From positions 1-52,525 of the forward strand of contig JAGXAJ010000024.1 in NCBI GenBank assembly GCA_018971625.1: 52,525 bases of DNA. Direction: 5' to 3'. Both the position numbers and the translations under genes were made by a program. Below, piece by piece: positions 1 to 8,728 of this stretch (position 1 is its first letter; each line of letters opens with the position of its first letter). The notes below the pieces were generated by a model. That model was not told the origin of the DNA, did no database searches, and saw only the letters and a list, made by a program, of their open reading frames with translations. Source of the stretch: Pseudomonadota bacterium (GTDB lineage Bacteria; Pseudomonadota; Alphaproteobacteria; Rhizobiales; Xanthobacteraceae).

Positions 1-1
1 A

Positions 2-88
<87 letters not shown>

Positions 89-246
89 CCGGGCGGGTTA
101 GTACGGATCGGTCGCGTGCTTGTCAAATTGGCAACGCGGCCGCCAAATATGCTACAGCGCAGGACATGGCGGTGCGGCACGGAAGCGTTACGCAGCCGGC
201 AAATCTCTCGACTTTGGTTGGCAGGAACAGTCCCGGGAATAACTCC

Positions 247-1215
247 ATGGCATCGAATCAGGACACACTGGTCACGGTTTTCGGCGGATCGGGCTTTCTG
301 GGCCGAAGCGTGGTCCGGGCACTGGCCAAGCGCGACTTCCGGATCCGGGTCGCGGTGCGGCGACCCGAACTCGCCGGACATCTGCAGCCGCTCGGCAGGG
401 TCGGCCAGATCCACGCCGTGCAGGCCAATCTGCGCTATCCCGCCTCCGTCGAGGCTGCGATGCGGGATTCCCATGTCGCGATCAACCTGGTCGGAATCCT
501 GGCCGAGGGCGGGGCGCAGACTTTTGACGCGGTCCAGGGCAAGGGAGCGGCAACGGTAGCGCAGGCCGCCAACGCGGTAGGCGCCCGGATGGTGCATATC
601 TCAGCGCTCGGCGCCGACGAGAATTCGCGCTCGCGCTATGCGCGCGCCAAGGCAGCCGGCGAAAAAGCGGTGCTGACGGCGACGCCCTCGGCGGTCATCA
701 TGCGGCCGTCGGTGGTGTTCGGTCCCGCGGATCAATTCAGCAACCGGTTTGCGGCGCTGGCCCGGATGTCGCCGGCGCTGCCGCTGATCGGCGGTGGCAA
801 GACGAAGATGCAGCCGGTCTATGTCGGCGATGTCGCGACGGCGGTGGCCGATGCCGTCGGCGGCAAGGCGAAGCCGGGAGCAACTTACGAACTCGGCGGG
901 CCGGAGGTGCTGACCATGCGCAAGATCATGGAGATCATTCTCGCCGTCACCGGACGCCAGCGCATGCTGGTGTCGCTGCCGTTCGGCCTGGCGAAATTCA
1001 AGGCGATGTTCCTGCAATTCGCGCCGGGCGCCCTGAAGCTGACGCCAGATCAAGTGGAGCTGTTGCGCACGGATAATGTGGTGTCTGATGCCGCCAAAGC
1101 CGCTGGCCTGACGCTGGAAGGCCTCGGGATCACGCCGGATTCCCTGGAGGCCGTCGCGCCGCAATATCTCTGGCGCTTCCGCGCCGCCGGACAATTCCAG
1201 AAGAAGAGCGCGTGA
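247..1215 (+). CDS. Complex I NDUFA9-like atypical SDR, NAD(P)-binding
   Basis: This 322-residue protein is an atypical short-chain dehydrogenase of the NDUFA9 / NmrA-like group. The N-terminus carries a Rossmann motif GGSGFLGRSVV (about residues 12-22), then the beta-strand ending VRRPEL and the region INLVGIL. It has no canonical YxxxK catalytic pair in the usual place, as is typical for this group. Relatives are bacterial homologues of the NDUFA9 accessory subunit of respiratory complex I and are thought to bind NADPH; the bacterial role is not settled. I chose the ATG at 247 because the Rossmann strand starts about ten residues after it; an upstream extension to 166 has no recognisable domain. 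It is convergent with uppP. Confidence 0.85.
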   Translation: MASNQDTLVTVFGGSGFLGRSVVRALAKRDFRIRVAVRRPELAGHLQPLGRVGQIHAVQANLRYPASVEAAMRDSHVAINLVGILAEGGAQTFDAVQGKGAATVAQAANAVGARMVHISALGADENSRSRYARAKAAGEKAVLTATPSAVIMRPSVVFGPADQFSNRFAALARMSPALPLIGGGKTKMQPVYVGDVATAVADAVGGKAKPGATYELGGPEVLTMRKIMEIILAVTGRQRMLVSLPFGLAKFKAMFLQFAPGALKLTPDQVELLRTDNVVSDAAKAAGLTLEGLGITPDSLEAVAPQYLWRFRAAGQFQKKSA

Positions 1216-1250
1216 GTGGACTCTGACACTCCGCGATCGCAGCGACGTTC

Positions 1251-2057
1251 TTAGCGTCCCAGCGCCAAAGCGACGAGGCCGAGCGTGCCGACGACGACGC
1301 GCCACCATGCGAAAAGCTTAAAACCGTTGCGCGTAACGTAGGCCAGGAACGTCTTCACAACGATAATCGCGGTGACAAACGAGACCACGAAGCCGATCGC
1401 AACAATACCGATGTGATCGGCGTTCATCTCGGCGCGGTTCTTGTAGAAATCATAGGCGAACGCCCCAACCATGGTCGGTATTGCGAGAAAGAATGAAAAC
1501 TCCGCCGCGGCGCGCTTGTCAGCGCCGAGCAGCATGGCCGCGACGATGCTCGCGCCGGACCGCGACACGCCGGGAATCATCGCAAGGCACTGCGCGATGC
1601 CGATCCACAGATAGGTCAGCAGCGGAAATTTCGTCGCGTCATGCTCATGCGGTTTGTGATCGAGCTCATCGACCCACAGCAGGATCGCGCCGCCGACGAT
1701 CAGCGAGAAACAGATTACCCACATGTTGCCGAAAAGGAATTCCTTGATGTATTTGCCCGCGATCAGGCCAATGACCACGGCGGGCAGGAACGCCACCAGC
1801 ACGCCAATGACGAAGCGGCGGTCATCCGCATTGGTGAACATGCCGAGCGCGACCTGCCACAATTTGGAGAAATAGATGGCAAGAATGGCTAGAATCGCGC
1901 CGAGCTGAATCAATACCGTGAAGCTGTTCCAGAAACTGCCCTCTCCGAGGTGGAAGAATCGCTCCGCCAGCAACAGATGGCCCGTCGAGGACACCGGCAG
2001 GAATTCTGTGACGCCCTCGATAATGCCAAGAATCACCGCTCTCAATGCGTCAGACAT
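1251..2057 (-). CDS. uppP: Undecaprenyl-diphosphatase (UppP/BacA)
   Basis: This 268-residue integral membrane enzyme dephosphorylates undecaprenyl pyrophosphate to recycle the lipid carrier used for peptidoglycan and other envelope polymers. Both family signatures are present: EGVTEFLPVSSTGHL from residue 14, with the catalytic Glu/Ser region, and PGVSRSGAS from about residue 162. Several hydrophobic segments follow, as expected for BacA. Length matches the family (about 265-275 residues). It is transcribed leftward, divergent from the GST-fold gene. Overexpressed homologues give bacitracin tolerance, which is a family property and not something tested here. Confidence 0.97.
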   Translation of the reverse strand: MSDALRAVILGIIEGVTEFLPVSSTGHLLLAERFFHLGEGSFWNSFTVLIQLGAILAILAIYFSKLWQVALGMFTNADDRRFVIGVLVAFLPAVVIGLIAGKYIKEFLFGNMWVICFSLIVGGAILLWVDELDHKPHEHDATKFPLLTYLWIGIAQCLAMIPGVSRSGASIVAAMLLGADKRAAAEFSFFLAIPTMVGAFAYDFYKNRAEMNADHIGIVAIGFVVSFVTAIIVVKTFLAYVTRNGFKLFAWWRVVVGTLGLVALALGR

Positions 2058-2252
2058 GATGGTTTTGCCCGTTACAATCAGCCGAAAAGGCCGCGCTCTT
2101 CTCGCTTATTCGCTTCGCTGCCGCAATCGCAAAAAGCGCGAAAACACAGGTTGCTCCGGTCCGCCGCCTGGATAGTTTGGCGCGCCATCGGGCTCACGCA
2201 CAGCCCGGCGGTGGTTATGATTTCTTAAGCACCATAAAATTATCAAGGGCTC

Positions 2253-2945
2253 ATGTTCACGCTGTTCCATCATCCGTTCTGCCCGCATTCGCGCTTCGTC
2301 CGTTTGGCGCTCGGCGAATACGGCCTCGATCTGCGGCTGGCGGAAGAGCGGCCCTGGGAGCGGCGCGAGGCGTTCCTGGTGCTCAATCCCGCCGGCACCA
2401 CGCCGCTGTTGGTCAAGGAAGGCGTACCCGCGGTTCCCGGCGCCGGTATCATCGCCGAATATCTCGACGAGACTTACGGCGCGGCGATGGACAATCGCCG
2501 GCTGCTGCCGACAACGTCGGCCGAACGCATCGAAGTGCGCCGCCTGATGGCGTGGTTCAACGAGAAGTTTTTCGAGGAAGCCTCCAATCCGCTGGTCACC
2601 GAGCGCATCTACAAACGCTTCATGAGCGAGGAGAATGGCGGGGGACCGCCGGCAGCGGATGTGATCCGCGCGGCCAAGGCGAATGTACGCTATCATCTGG
2701 CCTATATCGGCTGGCTGGCGCAGACGCGGAATTACCTCGCCGGCGACAAGCTGACCTATGCGGACCTCGCCGCCGCGGCACATCTTTCGGCGATCGATTA
2801 TCTGGGCGACGTGCCGTGGATCGAGGACGAAGCGGCAAAGACGTGGTATGCGCGGGTAAAATCCCGCCCGTCATTCCGTCCGCTGTTGAGCGAATGGCTG
2901 GCCGGCGTGCCGGCCTCGCGGACCTATGTGGATCTCGACTTCTGA
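2253..2945 (+). CDS. Glutathione S-transferase family protein
   Basis: This 230-residue cytosolic GST-fold protein has an N-terminal thioredoxin-like domain (residues 1-80) with the motif FCPHSR at residues 9-14, a Cys-x-x-Ser redox-type motif, and the cis-Pro region LNPAGTTPLL. A helical C-terminal domain with YLAGDKLTYADL (the GST N-capping box region) follows. A Cys in place of Tyr/Ser at the GSH site suggests an omega/beta-like or reductase-type member rather than a classical transferase. The substrate cannot be inferred. It lies 160 bp upstream of queG in the same direction, and cotranscription is possible. Confidence 0.85.
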   Translation: MFTLFHHPFCPHSRFVRLALGEYGLDLRLAEERPWERREAFLVLNPAGTTPLLVKEGVPAVPGAGIIAEYLDETYGAAMDNRRLLPTTSAERIEVRRLMAWFNEKFFEEASNPLVTERIYKRFMSEENGGGPPAADVIRAAKANVRYHLAYIGWLAQTRNYLAGDKLTYADLAAAAHLSAIDYLGDVPWIEDEAAKTWYARVKSRPSFRPLLSEWLAGVPASRTYVDLDF

Positions 2946-3105
2946 TTCGAGTGTCCGCGTCGCGAAGCGACATCTATGCAGCAAATGCCCGCTCCCTTTC
3001 CCGTGCAGAGGCGGCGTATGGACTATCGTTCAGCAAAAGCCTCTCGCTCTTCGCGCTTCGCGTGCCTATCTCTCTTTATGGAAGAGGTGAGGGCAGCTTC
3101 ACGCC

Positions 3106-4221
3106 ATGACTTCACGATTGAAACAGGCGCTCGCCGACCAAGCCCTCGCGCTCGGGTTCGATTGCGTCGGCGTCACCGACCCCGATGCGATCGTACAGGT
3201 AGCGCAGCACTTCCGTGAGTTTATCGACCAGGGCGCGCATGGCGACATGGATTGGCTTGCCGCGCAGCCGGAGCGCCGTATGGATCCGCACGTGCTGTGG
3301 TCCGGCGTGCGCTCAGTGATCATGCTTGGCGTCAATTACGGGCCTGATGAAAATCCGCTCGATGTTCTCGAGCAGCGCGCGCGCGGTGCGATCTCGGTCT
3401 ATGCGCAGGGCGATGATTATCACGACGTGATCAAGAAGCGGCTGAAAGCGCTGGCGCGCTGGCTCGCCGCGCGATCCGGCGCCGAGGTCAAGGTGTTCGT
3501 CGACACTGCGGCCGTGATGGAAAAGCCGCTCGGCCAGGCGGCGGGACTGGGCTGGCAAGGCAAGCACACCAATCTCGTGTCGCGCGAATTCGGTTCGTGG
3601 CTGTTTCTCGGCGCGATCTATACCGAAGCCGACCTGCCGCGCGACAGCGCCGAGACTGATCATTGCGGCTCCTGCCGCGCTTGCCTCGACATCTGCCCGA
3701 CCGCGGCGTTCCCAGCACCCTACCAGCTCGATGCGCGCCGCTGCATCTCCTATCTGACGATCGAGAACAAGGGACCCATTCCGCGCCAATTCCGCACGGC
3801 TATCGGCAACCGTATCTATGGCTGCGACGATTGCCTCGCCGCCTGCCCCTGGAACAAGTTCGCGCAACAGGGCCGCGAGGCCAAACTCGCCGCGCGCGAC
3901 CAGTTGCGCGCGGCTTCGCTCGCTGAACTGGCCCGGCTCGACGATGCGGCGTTTCGCGCGCTGTTTGCAAAATCGCCGGTCAAACGCATCGGCCGCAACC
4001 GCTTCCTCCGCAATGTGCTGACCGCGATCGGCAACGCCGGTGACGCGAGGCTTGCGCATGAGGCGCGCCGGCTGCTCGACGATGAAAGCCCGCTGGTGCG
4101 GGGCGCCGCGGTGTGGGCGTTATCGCAACTATTGCCGCAGGAGGAGTTTGAGGCGCTGGCAGCTGATGCATTGGTCGCAGAAGCCGATGACAGCGTGCGC
4201 CAGGAGTGGCACGGCAACTAA
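3106..4221 (+). CDS. queG: Epoxyqueuosine reductase QueG
   Basis: This 371-residue cobalamin- and iron-sulfur-dependent enzyme performs the last step of queuosine synthesis, reducing epoxyqueuosine to queuosine in tRNAs with GUN anticodons. An N-terminal DUF1730 domain contains the conserved Asp133 in [10 protein letters not shown]. Two ferredoxin-like 4Fe-4S motifs follow: [12 protein letters not shown] (Cys187, 190, 193, 197) with Cys213, and [10 protein letters not shown] (Cys240, 243, 247). The C-terminal 100 residues contain a HEAT-like repeat ([21 protein letters not shown]). Length and motif order match the family. No other queuosine gene is visible in the window. Confidence 0.96.
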   Translation: MTSRLKQALADQALALGFDCVGVTDPDAIVQVAQHFREFIDQGAHGDMDWLAAQPERRMDPHVLWSGVRSVIMLGVNYGPDENPLDVLEQRARGAISVYAQGDDYHDVIKKRLKALARWLAARSGAEVKVFVDTAAVMEKPLGQAAGLGWQGKHTNLVSREFGSWLFLGAIYTEADLPRDSAETDHCGSCRACLDICPTAAFPAPYQLDARRCISYLTIENKGPIPRQFRTAIGNRIYGCDDCLAACPWNKFAQQGREAKLAARDQLRAASLAELARLDDAAFRALFAKSPVKRIGRNRFLRNVLTAIGNAGDARLAHEARRLLDDESPLVRGAAVWALSQLLPQEEFEALAADALVAEADDSVRQEWHGN

Positions 4222-4230
4222 TTGCTGCAG

Positions 4231-4355
4231 TCATGCCCGAAGGCGGGCATCCAGTATTCCGACGGAGGCAAATAGGCCGAGACCTCGCCGCATACTGGAT
4301 CGTCCGCCGAAGCCTGTCATCAGGCGCGCATTCGCGCGACCCGGTGGCGGACGAT
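4231..4355. repeat. Nested palindromic intergenic element
   Basis: The gap between queG and the hydrolase gene is filled by nested inverted repeats: TGCCCG/CGGGCA near 4234-4249, ATCCAGTAT (4249-4257) with ATACTGGAT (4292-4300), and ATCGTCCGCC (4299-4308) with GGCGGACGAT (4346-4355). The plan (an outer hairpin with a GCCCG core, then an ATCCA.../...TGGAT pair) matches the element at 7422-7514. It is probably a dispersed REP-like family of Bradyrhizobium-type genomes and could also serve as a bidirectional terminator for the convergent genes. Confidence 0.7.
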
Positions 4356-4383
4356 GACGTCGAGAGAAGGAAGGAACAAGAAG

Positions 4384-5187
4384 CTATCCCATCTCGGCAA
4401 CCGCCGCGATGATCCGTGCGATATCCTGCGGCCGCGACAGCCGGTGATCACCGTCCTGGACCATGGTCAGCACCACATCGTCGGCGGGTAGCCGGTGTGC
4501 CAGTGCGAAAGCATGCCGCCACGGCACGTCCTGATCCTGTGCGCCTTGCAATATCCGCACCGGGCATCCGACATCGATGGCGCTGCCGAGCAGCAAATGG
4601 TTGCGGCCCTCCTCGATCAGCGCACGCGTGATCGGATATGGATCGCCATAGGCCGACGGCCGCAGCCACACGCCTTTGGTCTCGATCTCCCGGCGGACCT
4701 CGGGTGAAAAATCTTTCCACATCAGCTCTTCGGTGAAATCTGGCGCGGGCGCTATCAGCACCAGCCCAGCCAACGGCGTCGGGTTGGCCGTCCGTCGCGC
4801 CAGTTCGCGCGCCAGCAACAGCGCCATCCAGCCACCCATCGATGAGCCGATCACGACCTGCGGACCGTGACAGAATCGATCGAATACCGCGACACTCTCT
4901 TCGATCCAGCGGCCGATGGTGCCATCGACGAACGCGCCGCCGGATTCGCCGTGACCGGAATAATCGAACCGAACGCAGGCGCGTTCATGCGCCGTAGCCC
5001 ACTCGTCGAGCGCCAGCGCCTTGGTGCCCCTCATGTCCGAATTGAAGCCGCCGAGCCAGAACAGGCCAGGTCCATTATCAAGTCCGCCGCCGCCTTCGCG
5101 GGCGCGAACCGCGATGCGGCGGCCGCCGCTGCCCTCGCCAACCTCGATGAAGGCCGGTTCCGCGTCGCCTACCGCTGGTTGGTTCAT
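4384..5187 (-). CDS. Alpha/beta hydrolase, serine esterase type
   Basis: This 267-residue protein has the alpha/beta-hydrolase fold. The nucleophile elbow is GSSMGGW (Ser in GxSxG), an early strand reads GLFWLGGFNSDM, and FDYSGHGES is the conserved YxGxGxS region. A late Asp (LQGAQDQDVPW) and His (DGDHRLS) complete a plausible triad. The overall pattern resembles ABHD10-like acyl-protein thioesterases or carboxylesterases, but the substrate is unknown. ATG 5187 is preferred over TTG 5190 because AAGGA lies just upstream. It is convergent with queG and divergent from infC. Confidence 0.85.
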   Translation of the reverse strand: MNQPAVGDAEPAFIEVGEGSGGRRIAVRAREGGGGLDNGPGLFWLGGFNSDMRGTKALALDEWATAHERACVRFDYSGHGESGGAFVDGTIGRWIEESVAVFDRFCHGPQVVIGSSMGGWMALLLARELARRTANPTPLAGLVLIAPAPDFTEELMWKDFSPEVRREIETKGVWLRPSAYGDPYPITRALIEEGRNHLLLGSAIDVGCPVRILQGAQDQDVPWRHAFALAHRLPADDVVLTMVQDGDHRLSRPQDIARIIAAVAEMG

Positions 5188-5459
5188 CAATCCTTCACTC
5201 CGGTACGTCCGGCCGCTGTTTGATGCAGGTCGTCGCGCCCGTCAACGGATGGGCATTGCGGATGGCGTTGCGGCTTGCGGAGCGCAGCCACAGGCTCTAT
5301 GTGCGCAACACTGAACATTTCCCTCCTGCCGGCGTTGTCCGGCGTGACCAAAATGTCTCGCATTTGATCGTTTTCTGGCCAAAGGATGTGAGTTTGCTTG
5401 CCCCTTGAGCCTTATTCCTTCAAAATATCGCCTTCGTTCACAACCTTGGAGAACTACCC

Positions 5460-5999
5460 ATTCGTCGTCCCAACAGGGCCCCGCCCGCCGCAACCAAAGA
5501 CGGGCCGCGCACCAATGATGATATCCGCAACGCCCAGATCCAACTTATCGATCAGAACGGCGTAAACCACGGTACCGTCGAGACCGTGGTCGCCATCAAG
5601 ATGGCGCTCGAAGTCGGCATGGATCTCGTGGAGATTTCGCCGAACACCAATCCTCCCGTCTGCAAGATCATGGACTACGGGAAGTTCAAATATTCGGCGC
5701 AGAAGAAGGCCGCCGAAGCCCGCAAGAAGCAGAAGATCGTCGAGATCAAGGAGATCAAGCTCCGGCCGATGATCGACGATCACGACTATGACGTGAAGAT
5801 GCGGGCGATGCAGCGCTTCTTCGAGGAAGGCGACAAGGTCAAGATTACCTTGCGTTACCGCGGCCGCGAAATGGCGCACCAGGAAATCGGCACCAAGCTG
5901 CTCGACAAGGTCAAGGCCGACGTCGCCGAATTTGCCAAGGTCGAGCAGGACGCGCGCTTCGAAGGCCGTCAGGTCGTGATGGTTCTGGCGCCGCGCTGA
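5460..5999 (+). CDS. infC: Translation initiation factor IF-3 (ATT start)
   Basis: This 179-residue IF-3 binds the 30S subunit, checks start-codon fidelity and prevents premature 50S joining. The N-domain ([17 protein letters not shown]), the linker and the C-domain ([18 protein letters not shown]) are all present. The reading frame has an in-frame TGA at 5406 and no ATG, GTG or TTG until GTG 5586, which would delete the N-domain. The only start giving the full protein is ATT 5460, with GGAGA at 5448-5452 as Shine-Dalgarno sequence 7 nt away. A rare start that IF-3 itself discriminates against is the known basis of infC autoregulation in E. coli; the same logic is inferred here. rpmI and rplT follow after an inserted antisense gene. 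Confidence 0.96.
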   Translation: MRRPNRAPPAATKDGPRTNDDIRNAQIQLIDQNGVNHGTVETVVAIKMALEVGMDLVEISPNTNPPVCKIMDYGKFKYSAQKKAAEARKKQKIVEIKEIKLRPMIDDHDYDVKMRAMQRFFEEGDKVKITLRYRGREMAHQEIGTKLLDKVKADVAEFAKVEQDARFEGRQVVMVLAPR

Positions 6000-6020
6000 T
6001 ACGGCGCGCGCCGTCTTCGT

Positions 6021-6046
6021 GGTCCCAGCCTGCGCCGGGACTTTGC
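6021..6046 (+). terminator. Possible infC terminator hairpin
   Basis: About 20 bp after the infC stop, GTCCC and GGGAC with partly pairing flanks (AGCCTGCGCC between them) form a short G/C-rich stem followed by TTT. It resembles a small dispersed hairpin and may act as a weak intrinsic terminator; the T-tract is short. Confidence 0.35.
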
Positions 6047-6071
6047 GTTCAGCGCGAAGGCGCAAAAGAGA

Positions 6072-6494
6072 TCAGGTCCGTGTCGCCTGCCAGATGCCGC
6101 TGCAGCGATCACCGGTAATGATGCCGCTCCAGCGGCCCGATCCTGAATTGCCGACCAGCCGCCCGCTGCCGCTGGCATGCGACGCGCCGACCCGGATGTT
6201 AACCGATACCACGCCGGCGCGGCTGATGCCGCCGGTGACCTTGCCGCCCCCCGCCGACGAAACGCGCGTACCCACCACCGAGAAGGGGACGCTGTTGGTC
6301 GAACTGCAATTGCCGGCCTGGGTCGCGAAGATCACGTTCCAGGTGCCATCATAGGCTCCCGGCCGAACCATTTTGGCATCGGCAGCGCCCGGCATGGTGA
6401 TCGCCGCAAAAACGGCAGCGATGACAACCGTTCGCAAGGCGCGCGTCGCGGTGGAATCGGCGGGATGGGCAATCGATCGGGCTGAATGGGTCAT
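6072..6494 (-). CDS. Hypothetical secreted protein
   Basis: This 140-residue protein lies between infC and rpmI on the opposite strand. The N-terminus has a basic region, a hydrophobic core (TVVIAAVFAAITM) and an AxA-type cleavage site (GAADAK), which together indicate a Sec signal peptide. The mature part is glycine- and serine-rich, with a repeated Trp pattern (YDGTWNV, GRWSGII, CSGIWQA) and two Cys residues that could form a disulfide. This suggests a small beta-rich periplasmic protein. I do not recognise a family with a known function. Confidence 0.7.
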   Translation of the reverse strand: MTHSARSIAHPADSTATRALRTVVIAAVFAAITMPGAADAKMVRPGAYDGTWNVIFATQAGNCSSTNSVPFSVVGTRVSSAGGGKVTGGISRAGVVSVNIRVGASHASGSGRLVGNSGSGRWSGIITGDRCSGIWQATRT

Positions 6495-6757
6495 TTTTCC
6501 CTCCCTGGGCTACGCCGTTTGGCGGCGTCGACGGGTATGTCGAACGATCCGGTTCCACGGTTCAGCGTTGCCAAGCGGTCCAAGCTCTGTCATAAGCCCG
6601 ACCTTCATCGCCCGGCTGATCAAGGGCTGCCGTGGCGATGCCCGTGCCGACTGTTTCATTTCGGAAATAGCACAGCACTTTCAACGCTCTAACGAGCATT
6701 TTAGCCGGCCGAGCGCCTTCTGCGGGCGTTGTCGTGTTGCGGCAACAGGAGAGCCAA

Positions 6758-6958
6758 ATGCCCAAGCTGAAGACCAAATCGGGCGCCAAAAAGCGCTTCA
6801 AGGTGACTGCTACCGGCAAGGTCGTGCATGCCCAGCGCGGCAAGCGCCACGGCATGATCAAGCGGACGAAGAAGCAGATCCGCCAGCTGCGCGGAACGCG
6901 CGTGCTGTTCAAGACCGACGGCGACAACGTCAAGAAGTACTTCCTGCCGAACGCCTGA
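6758..6958 (+). CDS. rpmI: 50S ribosomal protein L35
   Basis: This 66-residue basic ribosomal protein has the L35 signature from the start ([16 protein letters not shown]) and the usual C-terminus [11 protein letters not shown] 6758 is preceded by AGGAGAG at about 6747-6753. An in-frame extension to 6734 lacks homology. Together with rplT it forms the usual rpmI-rplT pair, 74 bp apart. In many bacteria this pair is controlled by L20 binding upstream; no such leader could be confirmed by eye. Confidence 0.97.
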   Translation: MPKLKTKSGAKKRFKVTATGKVVHAQRGKRHGMIKRTKKQIRQLRGTRVLFKTDGDNVKKYFLPNA

Positions 6959-7032
6959 CCGCGTTTTCATTCGAGCCGGGCCGCGTCCGCGCGGCGATCC
7001 CCGTCACCTTTTAGAGATCAAGGAGATCCGTC

Positions 7033-7392
7033 ATGTCTCGCGTCAAACGCGGTGTGACCTCTCACGCCAAGCACAAGAAAGTCTACAAGGCCGCCAAGGG
7101 CTTTTACGGCCGTCGCAAGAACACCATCCGCACTGCCAAGGCCGCGGTCGACAAGGCCGGGCAATACGCCTTCCGCGATCGCAAGCGCAAGAAGCGCACC
7201 TTCCGCGCGCTGTGGATCCAGCGTCTCAACGCGGCGGTGCGTCCGTTCGGCATGACCTACAGCGTCTTCATCAACGGCCTTTCCAAGTCAGGCATCACCG
7301 TGGATCGCAAGGTGCTGTCGGACCTCGCCATTAACGAACCGGCGGCGTTCCAGGCGATTGCCGAAAAGGCCAAGGCCGCGCTCGCGGCGTAA
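7033..7392 (+). CDS. rplT: 50S ribosomal protein L20
   Basis: This 119-residue protein needed for early 50S assembly matches L20 throughout: N-terminal [15 protein letters not shown], central [18 protein letters not shown], and the C-terminal RNA-binding region YSVFINGL. Length is typical (117-120). The Shine-Dalgarno sequence AGGAG lies at about 7020-7024. A palindromic element follows before pheS. Confidence 0.98.
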   Translation: MSRVKRGVTSHAKHKKVYKAAKGFYGRRKNTIRTAKAAVDKAGQYAFRDRKRKKRTFRALWIQRLNAAVRPFGMTYSVFINGLSKSGITVDRKVLSDLAINEPAAFQAIAEKAKAALAA

Positions 7393-7421
7393 GCTATCAC
7401 TGCCTCTGCAAGATTTTTGAG

Positions 7422-7514
7422 GTCGTCGTGGCCGGGCTTGTCCCGGCCATCCACGTCTTATCTTGCGGCGGCACTGCAAGACGTGGATGCCCGGCACAAA
7501 GGCGGGCATGACGA
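7422..7514. repeat. Nested palindromic intergenic element (second copy of the plan)
   Basis: Between rplT and pheS there is a GGCCGGG...CCCGGCC hairpin (about 7430-7447), an inner inverted pair ATCCACGTCTT (7449-7459) with AAGACGTGGAT (7478-7488), and an outer pair TCGTCGTGGCC... with ...GGGCATGACGA. The arrangement parallels the element at 4231-4355. It would form a strong structure in the rplT-pheS transcript. Confidence 0.7.
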
Positions 7515-7559
7515 ACCAGGGCCAACTGAGTAAAACGTCCCGGCCAAAGGATGTTGCCC

Positions 7560-8642
7560 ATGACCGATCTCGTTCAACTCGAATCTGAAATCCTCGACCA
7601 GATCGCCGCGGCCGGCGACGAGGCCGCGCTTGAGGCCGTGCGCGTCGCCGCGCTGGGCAAGAAAGGCTCGATCTCGGCGCTGCTGTCGACGCTCGGCAAG
7701 ATGTCTCCCGAGGAACGCAAGACGCAAGGCGCGGCGATCAATCTTGCCAAGGACAAGGTCACGCAGGCGCTGACCGCGCGACGCGACATACTGAAGTCTG
7801 CCGCTCTCGATGCGCGTCTTGCCTCCGAGACCATCGACGTCACGCTGCCGCTGCGCGAAACCCCGGTCGAACAGGGCCGCATCCATCCGCTCAGCCAGGT
7901 TATGGACGAGCTGACCACGATCTTCGCCGATATGGGATTCGCGGTTGCCGAAGGTCCTGACATCGAAACCGACGACTACAACTTCACCAAGCTGAATTTT
8001 CCGGAAGGCCATCCGGCCCGCGAGATGCACGACACCTTCTTCTTCAATCCGAAGGAAGACGGGTCGCGCATGCTGTTGCGCACCCACACCTCGCCGGTGC
8101 AGGTGCGCACCATGCTGACGCAGAAGCCGCCGATCCGGATTATCTGCCCGGGCCGCACCTACCGCATCGATTCGGATGCGACCCACACGCCGCAGTTTCA
8201 CCAGGTCGAAGGCCTCGTGATCGACAAGGGCTCGCATCTCGGCCACCTGAAATGGATCCTGCACGAGTTCTGCAAGGCGTTCTTCGAGGTCGATCACATC
8301 AACATGCGATTCCGGCCATCGTTTTTCCCGTTCACCGAGCCGTCGCTTGAGGTCGACATTCAGTGCCGGCGCGACAAGGGCGAGATCCGCTTCGGCGAGG
8401 GCGAGGACTGGCTGGAGATTCTCGGCTGCGGCATGGTGCATCCGAACGTGCTGCGCGCCTGCGATATCGATCCCGATGTCTATCAGGGCTTCGCCTGGGG
8501 CATGGGCATCGACCGCATCGCGATGTTGAAATACGGCATGTCGGATCTGCGGCAGTTGTTCGAAAGCGACGTACGCTGGCTCAGCCATTACGGCTTCCGG
8601 CCGCTGGATGTCCCGACCCTTGCGGGAGGGTTGAGTTCGTGA
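7560..8642 (+). CDS. pheS: Phenylalanine-tRNA ligase alpha subunit
   Basis: This 360-residue catalytic subunit of the alpha2beta2 PheRS charges tRNA-Phe. An N-terminal coiled-coil arm (residues 1-100) contacts tRNA. The class II core follows, with motif 2 around [30 protein letters not shown] sequence (about residues 195-222) and motif 3 [14 protein letters not shown] near the C-terminus. ATG 7560 is chosen over 7551 because AAAGGA is correctly spaced for it. pheT does not follow directly: a DUF559 nuclease element of about 0.5 kb intervenes. Confidence 0.98.
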   Translation: MTDLVQLESEILDQIAAAGDEAALEAVRVAALGKKGSISALLSTLGKMSPEERKTQGAAINLAKDKVTQALTARRDILKSAALDARLASETIDVTLPLRETPVEQGRIHPLSQVMDELTTIFADMGFAVAEGPDIETDDYNFTKLNFPEGHPAREMHDTFFFNPKEDGSRMLLRTHTSPVQVRTMLTQKPPIRIICPGRTYRIDSDATHTPQFHQVEGLVIDKGSHLGHLKWILHEFCKAFFEVDHINMRFRPSFFPFTEPSLEVDIQCRRDKGEIRFGEGEDWLEILGCGMVHPNVLRACDIDPDVYQGFAWGMGIDRIAMLKYGMSDLRQLFESDVRWLSHYGFRPLDVPTLAGGLSS

Positions 8643-8667
8643 GTTCGAGCTCTATCCGGCACGGCCA

Positions 8668-8705
8668 GCCCCCTCTCCCGCTTGCGGGGGAGGGTTGGGG
8701 TGGGG
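8668..8705. repeat. Left 38-bp inverted repeat of the DUF559 element
   Basis: A G/C-rich REP-like unit that is itself a hairpin (CCCTCTCCCGC, TT, GCGGGGGAGGG) with a GTTGGGGTGGGG tail. It is the exact reverse complement of 9106-9143. It starts 26 bp after the pheS stop. A related, imperfect unit occurs at 45061-45095. Confidence 0.95.
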
Positions 8706-8728
8706 ACATCCACGTTTCGGAGATCATC

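Noticed and set aside
7393..7559. Phe-codon attenuator leader peptide for pheST
   Set aside because: No short reading frame rich in Phe codons precedes pheS; the structure there is explained by the dispersed palindromic element.
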